Assembly (NCBI GenBank): GCA_963205525.1
Contig: CAUJJP010000089.1
Location: 1-20,875 of the forward strand
Direction: 5' to 3'
Length of the DNA stretch: 20,875 bases
Origin: Pseudomonadota bacterium
GTDB taxonomy: Bacteria > Pseudomonadota > Gammaproteobacteria > Burkholderiales > Burkholderiaceae
Shown: one piece after another, positions 15,804-20,875 of the stretch
How positions within the stretch are numbered: the stretch's first letter is position 1
Layout: each line of letters starts with the position of its first letter
The notes under the pieces: generated by a model
Seen by the model: only the letters and a program-made list of their open reading frames with translations
What the model was told of the DNA's origin: nothing
Database searches by the model: none
Made by a program: the position numbers and the translations under genes

Positions 15804-16052
15804 TCAGCCTCCACGCGGAGTGGAATCGGACCCCGTTGCGCCGTGCGTTCCGTGGCGTCGATGGCCGCCGTGGCCGTGGAAGAGGTGCATCACCGGGCAG
15901 GCCAGCAACAGCAGGTACGGCCACAGGCCGGCCATATGCCCCCAGTGCTCCCTCAGCAGGTAGAACATCACGATCAGCGCCACCATCAGCAGTGCCAAGG
16001 TGAACGGCTTGCGGCTGCGCGGTGTGCCGGTGCCATCGACGGGTTGGTTCAT
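15804..16052 (-). CDS. DUF2933 family small membrane protein
   Basis: An 82-residue protein with two hydrophobic segments (about 17-33 and 41-56) separated by REHWGHMAG, followed by the family hallmark [13 protein letters not shown] (52-64). DUF2933 proteins are short membrane proteins often found beside copper or heavy-metal ATPases; their function is not established. His, Cys and Met at the membrane surface suggest metal contact (inference). GAGGAG 6 bases before the ATG at 16052 fixes the start. It is the first gene after the MerR-type promoter and ends 4 bases before the ATPase start, so the pair is almost certainly co-translated. Confidence 0.88.
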   Translation of the reverse strand: MNQPVDGTGTPRSRKPFTLALLMVALIVMFYLLREHWGHMAGLWPYLLLLACPVMHLFHGHGGHRRHGTHGATGSDSTPRGG

Positions 16053-16104
16053 GAGCGGCTCCTCGGTCTGTCGGGCATCCCTGATGCCTGGGCGGGACAG
16101 GTCA

Positions 16105-16135
16105 ACCATAGGCCTTGCCCCCATGTGAAGGTCAA
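16105..16135 (-). promoter_or_regulatory. CueR/MerR-type metal-responsive promoter
   Basis: Read on the minus strand: -35 TTGACC (16135-16130), a 19-bp spacer, -10 TATGGT (16110-16105). The spacer holds an imperfect dyad, CCTT...AAGG within ACCTTCACATGGGGGCAAGG. The over-long 19-bp spacer and the ACCTT/AAGG dyad are the hallmarks of operators for MerR-family copper sensors (CueR, HmrR, CupR), which untwist the spacer when Cu(I) or Ag(I) binds. Transcription would start near 16098, about 46 bases before the DUF2933 start codon, and continue through the P-type ATPase. The sensor gene itself is not in this window. Confidence 0.85.
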
Positions 16136-16154
16136 GCGGGCTCGCGACGGTGCC

Positions 16155-16646
16155 TCAGCGGCTGGACGCCCGGTTCAGCTCGTCGTGCCGGGCGCGGATA
16201 TCGGCTGGCCACTGCGCCTTGATCCACGAGAGCGCGGCGACGATCTCCGCGTCGCTGAGCATGCCGTCGTAGGCCGGCATTGCCGACACGTAGTCCCTCA
16301 GGTTCGCGGCCTTGGCCACGCCGTGCCTGGTGATCCGGAACAGCAACTCGTCCGGGTGGTGCCAGGTGTGCCCGCTCGCGTCGTGCGGCGGTGCCGGCAG
16401 CCGGCCGTCCGGGGCTCGGTCGCGCCAGTTGGGCTGACCCTCCAGACGCGTGCCGTGGCAGGCCGCGCACTGCGCCGCGTAGACCCGCTGCCCGAGCGCA
16501 GTGACGGCTGCATCGTCCGGCCGCAGCCGGACCGACCCATCCGCACCGCGGTCCGCATTCCAGACCACCGCCGAGGCGACGGCGACTGCTGCGACGGCCC
16601 CCGCCGTGAGCGCCGCGGCCGCCCAGGGCTTCCTGCGAACCCCCAT
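16155..16646 (-). CDS. Class I c-type cytochrome, membrane-anchored or periplasmic
   Basis: A 163-residue monohaem cytochrome c. An N-terminal hydrophobic segment (8-29) acts as signal or anchor; the haem site is CAACH (C60, C63, H64) and the likely distal ligand is M123 in SAMPAYDG. The rest has the usual class I layout ([11 protein letters not shown] near the start, [18 protein letters not shown] at the end). It starts 3 bases after the stop of the Met-rich lipoprotein gene and has no ribosome binding site of its own, so translation is coupled. It could accept electrons from periplasmic Cu(I) oxidation or feed a terminal oxidase; context alone supports this. Confidence 0.88.
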   Translation of the reverse strand: MGVRRKPWAAAALTAGAVAAVAVASAVVWNADRGADGSVRLRPDDAAVTALGQRVYAAQCAACHGTRLEGQPNWRDRAPDGRLPAPPHDASGHTWHHPDELLFRITRHGVAKAANLRDYVSAMPAYDGMLSDAEIVAALSWIKAQWPADIRARHDELNRASSR

Positions 16647-16649
16647 GGC

Positions 16650-17129
16650 TCAGGGCCGGGCGGGCGGCGGACCCATGCGGTCCATCATCATCTGCATCAT
16701 GGACTGCATCATTTCCATGCGCTTCTCCATCATCTGCTGGCGCGTGGCCATGTCCATCGGCGCACTCACGGCACCCGTCGGGCCCGCGCCCCGCATGCCG
16801 CCCATGTCCATGCCACCCATGCCCATGCCGCCCATGCCTCCCATCATGGCCATGCCCTCCTGCATCATCTTCATGTGCTCGGCCATCAGCGCCTGGCGCT
16901 CCTGCGGCGTGGCGGCGCGTGCCATCTTGTCGTGCATCTCACGCATCCTGGCCATGTGCGCATCCATCATCGCCATGCGATCGGCGGGTGCGGCGGCCGC
17001 GGGCGTGGTGGCGCCCGGCGGGTGATGGGCCGCGTGATCCTGGCCGGCGGGGCCGGTCGGGGTTTGGGCACAGGCGGCGAGCGTGAACGCCAGCACGGCG
17101 GCCAGCGACATTGAACGGATGATCGCCAT
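16650..17129 (-). CDS. Met-rich lipoprotein, putative periplasmic copper binder
   Basis: A 159-residue lipoprotein: signal peptide with lipobox LAAC (C20), then a His-containing Ala/Pro linker and a low-complexity C-terminal half with more than 30 methionines, including MMGGMGGMGMGGMDMGGM and MMEKRMEMMQSMMQMMMDRM. Two Met-rich helical stretches flank the Gly-Met repeat. Clustered Met residues bind Cu(I) and Ag(I) in many periplasmic proteins, so metal binding or buffering at the membrane surface is inferred. AGGAGT 6 bases before the ATG at 17129 fixes the start. It is co-transcribed with the cytochrome c gene. The 145 bases upstream (17130-17274) show no clear promoter. It lacks the LTxxQ repeats of Spy/CpxP. 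Confidence 0.8.
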   Translation of the reverse strand: MAIIRSMSLAAVLAFTLAACAQTPTGPAGQDHAAHHPPGATTPAAAAPADRMAMMDAHMARMREMHDKMARAATPQERQALMAEHMKMMQEGMAMMGGMGGMGMGGMDMGGMRGAGPTGAVSAPMDMATRQQMMEKRMEMMQSMMQMMMDRMGPPPARP

Positions 17130-17274
17130 GATCGGACTCCTGATGGAACGGGGTTGGGTCACAAGCTCGCAGACGGCGGGTGCTCCGCGCCCAGGTCGGC
17201 GCCGGGGGGCGGCTCGATCGCGGGACGACATGCATGTGGGCTCGGCCCGCAGACGCACCGCCCGGGACCAGGGG

Positions 17275-17724
17275 CTACAGCGTCAGGCGCAGGAAGGCGA
17301 TGGCCACCGGCAGCCCCGGTGGAGGTGGCGCCGCCAGGGGACGCCAAGGCCGGTCGTGTGGGCCTGCGCTGAACGCCGGCCAGGCCGCGTGGGTCGGCGG
17401 CGGGAAAAGGACCGGTTCTGCAGTGCCGTCGCCTTTCGATGGCTGCGGGTTCGCGACGACGCTCTGCCCGGTGTCACAGAAGTCGGCACAGACCTCCTGC
17501 GCCGGATCGGGATCGTGCGAAGCGCCATGGGCCGCAGGCAGGTGCGCGTCGGCGTGGCTCGATGCGGCGTGCGCCAGCCCGTGCTGGCCACCCGCTCGGG
17601 CGGCCTGAACCACCGGCCGCACGAGACAGGCATTGGCCCAGCTCGCAAACACCGCGAACAGCCACACGAACAGCAGCGCCGACGCAATGCGGCGGGGTTG
17701 GTGGAGGCGGATCAGCGGACGCAT
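17275..17724 (-). CDS. Small exported His/Cys protein of the copper cluster (unknown function)
   Basis: A 149-residue protein of unknown function. A basic start and a hydrophobic segment (14-30) are followed by C33 in WANACL. Six histidines (H48, H52, H57, H61, H66, H70) are spaced alternately 4 and 5 apart, which would place them on one face of a helix. Then comes C79-x3-C83 (EVCADFCDTG), a Pro-rich region and a hydrophobic C-terminal end (PVAIAFLRLTL). This layout resembles the protein at 12074-12487. The ATG at 17724 is preferred over a TTG at 17748. The 169 bases upstream (17725-17893) hold a GC-rich 6-bp hairpin and an isolated CGACCTTGCC half-site but no convincing promoter. A periplasmic metal role is inferred from context. 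Confidence 0.65.
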   Translation of the reverse strand: MRPLIRLHQPRRIASALLFVWLFAVFASWANACLVRPVVQAARAGGQHGLAHAASSHADAHLPAAHGASHDPDPAQEVCADFCDTGQSVVANPQPSKGDGTAEPVLFPPPTHAAWPAFSAGPHDRPWRPLAAPPPPGLPVAIAFLRLTL

Positions 17725-17893
17725 GGGACACGGGCGACCGACCCGCAAAGGCCGGTTGCGTTCAGCCTAGGCAGAACTGTGGCCGAGCGTTTGACGCAAG
17801 GCAAGGTCGAGTGCCGGCAGCTTTGCGGGCATCCGCGCCAGCTTCCGGGGCCTGCGGCGGCGCCTCGCCGCGCACGGTGCGGCCCGCCCGCTA

Positions 17894-18241
17894 TCACTTC
17901 GCGGGCTCGATGGCGGTCACGACATAGCTGCTGCCGGCCTTCTCGACCCGGAACTTCACCTTGTCGCCGACCTTCACCTTGTTGAGCAGCGCCGGCTCCT
18001 TCACCTGGAAGACCATGGTCATGCCCGGCATGTCGAGGTTCTTGATGTCGCCGTGCTTCAGGGTCAGCTTGCCGGCCTCCTGGTCGACCTTGCGGACCTC
18101 GCCGTCGGTGAGGTCAGCGGCATTGGCACCGGCCGTCGGGCTGGCGGCGTGGTGTGCAGAGTGGTCGTCGGCCTTCTGCTGCGCCAGCGCGGGGCCGGTC
18201 AGCAGCACGGAGGCGAGCAGTGCGGAAGCGATGGGGTACAT
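17894..18241 (-). CDS. CusF-like periplasmic copper-binding protein
   Basis: A 115-residue protein with a signal peptide (cleavage after PALA, residue 20), a short His-containing linker (DDHSAHH) and a CusF-type beta-barrel from about residue 46. The metal site is H63, M74 and M76 in KHGDIKNLDMPGMTMVF. At the place of the Trp that caps the copper in E. coli CusF (W44) there is M71, so the site is a His/Met type without the cation-pi Trp. Such variants are common in betaproteobacteria. It should carry Cu(I)/Ag(I) in the periplasm. It lies 59 bases after the cupredoxin gene, in the same operon as the multicopper oxidase. GGAG precedes the ATG. Confidence 0.9.
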   Translation of the reverse strand: MYPIASALLASVLLTGPALAQQKADDHSAHHAASPTAGANAADLTDGEVRKVDQEAGKLTLKHGDIKNLDMPGMTMVFQVKEPALLNKVKVGDKVKFRVEKAGSSYVVTAIEPAK

Positions 18242-18300
18242 GAGGTCTCTCCGATGGATGGGGCGGATGAAGGCGGCAGGCGTTGTCGCCATGCAGCGGC

Positions 18301-18801
18301 TCAGGCCGTCACGTTGATGGTGCCGACCATGCCGCCCGCGTAGTGGCCCGCGATCAGGCAGGCGAACTCGAACGAGCCGGCACGGTTGAAGGTCCAGACG
18401 ATCTCGCCGGTCTTGCCCGGCGGCACGTGAGCCATGTAGGGCTCGTCGTGTTCCATGTTGGGGAACTTCACCATCAGCTCTGCGTGCTTGGCGTTTTCGG
18501 CCATGGTGCCGATGACGAACTCATGCATCACGCGGCCGGTGTTCTTGACGCGGAAGCGAACGGTCTCGCCCAGCCGCACATCGATGCGATCGGGTGTGAA
18601 CCGCATGCGGTCGGCCATGCCGACCTCGACGGTGCGCCGCGCGGCCTTGGCCTCGTCGGCGATGCCCCAGTCCTTCTGCTCCTTGCGCACCGGGCTGGCC
18701 TTCTTCGGATGGTCTCCGTTGCTGTGCGCGCGGGCGAGGCCCGCGAAGCCGAGCCCGATGGCCCCGGCGGCGAGCAGGAGATTGCGTTTGCTGGTCTGCA
18801 T
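18301..18801 (-). CDS. Periplasmic type-1 copper protein (cupredoxin, CopI-like)
   Basis: A 166-residue blue-copper protein. The signal peptide ends LARA (about 25) and is followed by a short His/Lys region and KEQKDWGIADEAK, then the cupredoxin fold. The predicted type-1 ligands are H93 (VMHEFVIGT), C148, H153 and M158 in FACLIAGHYAGGM, that is C-x4-H-x4-M. The Met-rich MVKFPNMEHDEPYMAHVPPG insert is typical of this resistance-associated group, which resembles CopI of Rubrivivax gelatinosus (recognition from memory). Its role would be periplasmic Cu binding or electron exchange with the neighbouring oxidase. AAGGA 7 bases before the ATG supports the start. Confidence 0.92.
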   Translation of the reverse strand: MQTSKRNLLLAAGAIGLGFAGLARAHSNGDHPKKASPVRKEQKDWGIADEAKAARRTVEVGMADRMRFTPDRIDVRLGETVRFRVKNTGRVMHEFVIGTMAENAKHAELMVKFPNMEHDEPYMAHVPPGKTGEIVWTFNRAGSFEFACLIAGHYAGGMVGTINVTA

Positions 18802-18862
18802 GGGTGGATCCTTGTCAGTGGGCGAGTGAACGATCTGCAAGCGTGGCCTGCGCTGCGACGGC

Positions 18863-20287
18863 TCAGTGGCGGCCGTGCCCGCCGGCGGGCTTGCGGACCT
18901 TGACCTCGATGTCCTGCGCCGGCCGGGAGGCCACCGGCATGACGCCAGCGCTCTCCGCTTTGAAGCGCGCCGGATCGGGCAGGCTGCCGTTGAATTCGTA
19001 GGCCACCGTGCCCGGCGGGTGCCGGTACCAGCCCGGGTCGCCGTAGTCGCCGCGCTTTTGCTCCTTGCGCACCTTGACCACGCTGAACATGCCGCCCATG
19101 CCGACCGCGCCGAACGGCCCCTCGCCGGCCATCATCGGCGCGGTGTTGTCGGGCAGCGGCATCTCCATCTCGGTCATGTCCTTCATGCCGCGCTCGCCCA
19201 TCACCATGTAGTCGGGGATGAGCTTGGTGATCTGCCGCGCCACGCCGGAGTGGTCCACGCCGATCATCGTCGGCACGCCGTGGCCCATCGCGTTCATCGT
19301 GTGGTGACTCTTGTGGCAGTGGAAGGCCCAGTCGCCTTCCTCGTCGGCCAGGAAGTCGATCTGCCGCATCTGGCCCACGGCGATGTCGGCGGTGACCTCG
19401 TGCTGGCGCGCGCTCTTCGGCGTGGGGCCGCCGTCGGTGCCGGTGATCAGGAACTCGTGGCCGTGCAGGTGGATCGGGTGGTTGGTCATCGTCAGGTTGC
19501 CGATGCGGATGCGCACCTTGTCCATGTGGCGCACCACCAGCGGATCGATCCCCGGGAAGATGCGCGAGTTCCAGCACCACAGGTTGAAGTCCAGCATCGT
19601 CATGATCTTCGGCGTCGCGCTGCCGGGATCGATGTCGTAGGCGTTGAGCAGGAAGCAGAAGTCGCGGTCGACCTCGTCGATCAGCGGGTGCTTCGCGCGA
19701 GGGTGCGTGACCCAGAAGCCCATCAGGCCCATGGCCATCTGCACCATCTCGTCGGCGTGCGGGTGGTACATGAAGGTGCCGGGGCGCCGTGCGACGAACT
19801 CGTAGACGAAGGTCTTTCCCGGCGGGATGCCGGGCTGCGTCAGGCCGGTGACGCCGTCCATGCCGTTGGGCAGGCGCTGGCCGTGCCAGTGCACGCTGGT
19901 CAGCTCGCCGAGCCTGTTGGTGACGAACAGGCGCACGCGGTCGCCCTCCACCACCTCGATCGTCGGTCCGGGGCTCTGGCCGTTGTAGCCCCACAGGTGC
20001 GCCTTGAAGCCGGGCGCCATCTCGCGCACCACGGGCTCGGCCACCAGGTGGAACTCCTTCACCCCGTTGTTCATGCGCCAGGGCAGCGTCCAGCCGTTGA
20101 GCGTGACCACCGGGTTGTAGGGCCGGCCAGTGTTGGGCACGAGAGGGGACATCGTGTCCGGCCTGGTCTGGATGACGGGCTCGGGCAGCGCGGCCATCGC
20201 TACCTTGCTGACGGTGCTGGCCGCGACGGCTGCGGTCGCCACGCCGGCCGCACCGGACTTAACGAGGAAGTTCCTTCGGGAGAACAT
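18863..20287 (-). CDS. Tat-exported multicopper oxidase
   Basis: A 474-residue multicopper oxidase, expected to oxidise periplasmic Cu(I) to Cu(II). The twin-arginine signal is SRRNFLVKSG. The four copper motifs are all present: HWHG (133-136), HPH (175-177), HPIHLHG (270-276) and HCH-x3-H-x4-M (H323, C324, H325, H329, M334), giving T1 ligands H270, C324, H329 and M334. Unlike CueO or CopA, the protein continues ~140 residues past the last motif, with a Met-rich part (about 360-405: MVMGERGMKDMTEMEM and later VGMGGMF) and a His-containing end. AAGGAAC precedes the ATG at 20287. It follows the TolC-like gene by 36 bases and precedes the cupredoxin gene, forming one operon. Confidence 0.94.
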   Translation of the reverse strand: MFSRRNFLVKSGAAGVATAAVAASTVSKVAMAALPEPVIQTRPDTMSPLVPNTGRPYNPVVTLNGWTLPWRMNNGVKEFHLVAEPVVREMAPGFKAHLWGYNGQSPGPTIEVVEGDRVRLFVTNRLGELTSVHWHGQRLPNGMDGVTGLTQPGIPPGKTFVYEFVARRPGTFMYHPHADEMVQMAMGLMGFWVTHPRAKHPLIDEVDRDFCFLLNAYDIDPGSATPKIMTMLDFNLWCWNSRIFPGIDPLVVRHMDKVRIRIGNLTMTNHPIHLHGHEFLITGTDGGPTPKSARQHEVTADIAVGQMRQIDFLADEEGDWAFHCHKSHHTMNAMGHGVPTMIGVDHSGVARQITKLIPDYMVMGERGMKDMTEMEMPLPDNTAPMMAGEGPFGAVGMGGMFSVVKVRKEQKRGDYGDPGWYRHPPGTVAYEFNGSLPDPARFKAESAGVMPVASRPAQDIEVKVRKPAGGHGRH

Positions 20288-20323
20288 GGTTCGGTTCCTT
20301 GCGTTCGGTTCGGGGCAGGCTCG

Positions 20324-20875
20324 TCAGTGGCCCGGGTCGGCCGCAGGGGCACCGGCCATCGCAGGCCCGGCCGCGGCGGTCAGGCTGGGCTTGCCCACCA
20401 GGGCCATGTCCAGGTCGGCCTGGGCCAGCCAGAAGTCGCGCAGCGCGTCGATGGCGCCGTTGACGCTGGCGATCTGCGAGCGTGCGTCGGCCAGCAGTTC
20501 GAACACGCCGATCAGCATGCCGTTGTAGCGAAGCAGGTTCTCCTCGGCGATGCGGGCCTTCAGCGGCACGATCTCGTCGCGCTGGTGCTTCGCGATGTCC
20601 CAGGCCGAGCGGTAGGCGCCGTAGGCCTCGCGCACTTCCGAGCGGGCGTTGATGGCGGTCTCGGCGGCGCGGTGCAGCGCCTGCATGTAGACGCCCTCGG
20701 CGCGCGCGACGCGGGCACCACCCCAATCGAACAGCGGCAGTTCCAGGCCGATCTCCCAGCCCTTCTGCGTTGGCGCCTCGTTGCTGCTGTTGCGCACCAG
20801 GCCCAGCTCCAGCACGTTGACGAAGCGCGTCGTGCGCGTCAGGCCCAGGTTGCGCGCCGTGGCCTCGGCGCCGGC
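20324..20875 (-). CDS. TolC-family outer-membrane protein, N-terminus outside the window
   Basis: The frame is open to the window edge; about 183 C-terminal residues are visible. They show the TolC pattern: a strand with GWEIGLELPLFDWGG followed by long helices (ALHRAAETAINARSEVREAY, RDEIVPLKARIAEENLLRYN) and LADARSQIASVNGAIDALRD-FWLAQADLDMAL before a variable Ala/Pro tail. This is a second, different outer-membrane channel besides the cusC-position gene. It precedes the multicopper oxidase gene by 36 bases on the same strand, so both are likely co-transcribed from a promoter outside the window. In other copper clusters such TolC proteins sit next to oxidase genes; the matching pump is unknown. 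Confidence 0.88.
   Translation of the reverse strand, partial: AGAEATARNLGLTRTTRFVNVLELGLVRNSSNEAPTQKGWEIGLELPLFDWGGARVARAEGVYMQALHRAAETAINARSEVREAYGAYRSAWDIAKHQRDEIVPLKARIAEENLLRYNGMLIGVFELLADARSQIASVNGAIDALRDFWLAQADLDMALVGKPSLTAAAGPAMAGAPAADPGH

Noticed and set aside
12872..16003. Long plus-strand open frame opposite the P-type ATPase and SRPBCC genes
   Set aside because: Same reason: the minus-strand genes are certain, and the antisense product is His/Arg-rich without any domain.
17785..17815. Possible second CueR site (CGACCTTGCC on the minus strand) upstream of the 17275-17724 gene
   Set aside because: Only one half of the dyad is present, and there is no -35/-10 pair with a 19-20-bp spacer.
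17840..17880. GC-rich hairpin (GCGGCG/CGCCGC) downstream of the CusF gene as a terminator
   Set aside because: Short stem in a very GC-rich stretch and no T-tract; such hairpins are expected by chance here.

Overview
The window looks like chromosomal DNA of a high-GC (roughly 70 percent by eye) betaproteobacterium, most likely Burkholderiales of the Rubrivivax/Leptothrix/Ideonella type. This is inferred from the dnaX-ybaB-recR block, the GG-GGAA-CC form of the 4.5S RNA tip loop, a DUF2917 gene and the family content of the copper genes. No species can be named from the sequence alone.

Left part (1-5100): core genome. A truncated GAF-domain protein (probably the end of an HDOD-GAF regulator) faces a previously easy-to-miss 4.5S SRP RNA gene (ffs, about 737-836, minus strand), which lies just downstream of a PurM/AIR-synthase-like gene. 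That gene diverges from dnaX, and the 42-bp gap holds two back-to-back -10 elements placed so that both mRNAs should be leaderless. dnaX, ybaB and recR follow as the classic DNA replication/repair operon, then a small cupin gene.

Junction (5101-5960): the core block ends at a remnant of an IS21-family element (C-terminal istB fragment plus an intact-looking end with two copies of a terminal repeat), followed by a DUF2917 gene. Past this the content changes completely.

Right part (5963-20875): about 15 kb of copper/silver resistance genes, all on the minus strand. In transcription order: a TolC-family protein (cut by the window edge), a Tat-exported multicopper oxidase, a type-1 cupredoxin, a CusF-like periplasmic metallochaperone, a small exported His/Cys protein, a Met-rich lipoprotein, a cytochrome c, then a MerR/CueR-type promoter (19-bp spacer) driving a DUF2933 membrane peptide, a His-rich copper P-type ATPase, an SRPBCC protein and a small secreted protein; then a second small exported Cys protein and a cusC-cusB-cusA efflux operon in which CusB carries a C-terminal CusF domain. 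Together these would move Cu(I)/Ag(I) from cytoplasm to periplasm (ATPase), bind and oxidise it there (CusF, cupredoxin, oxidase, Met/His proteins) and expel it across the outer membrane (CusCBA). No regulator gene (CueR, CusRS/CopRS) is inside the window.

No wholly new defence or mobile system was seen. The best candidates for undescribed biology are the pair of small C-x3-C exported proteins, the unknown secreted protein at 12555-12932, the SRPBCC protein inside the ATPase operon, and the CusB-CusF fusion kept alongside a separate Trp-less CusF.
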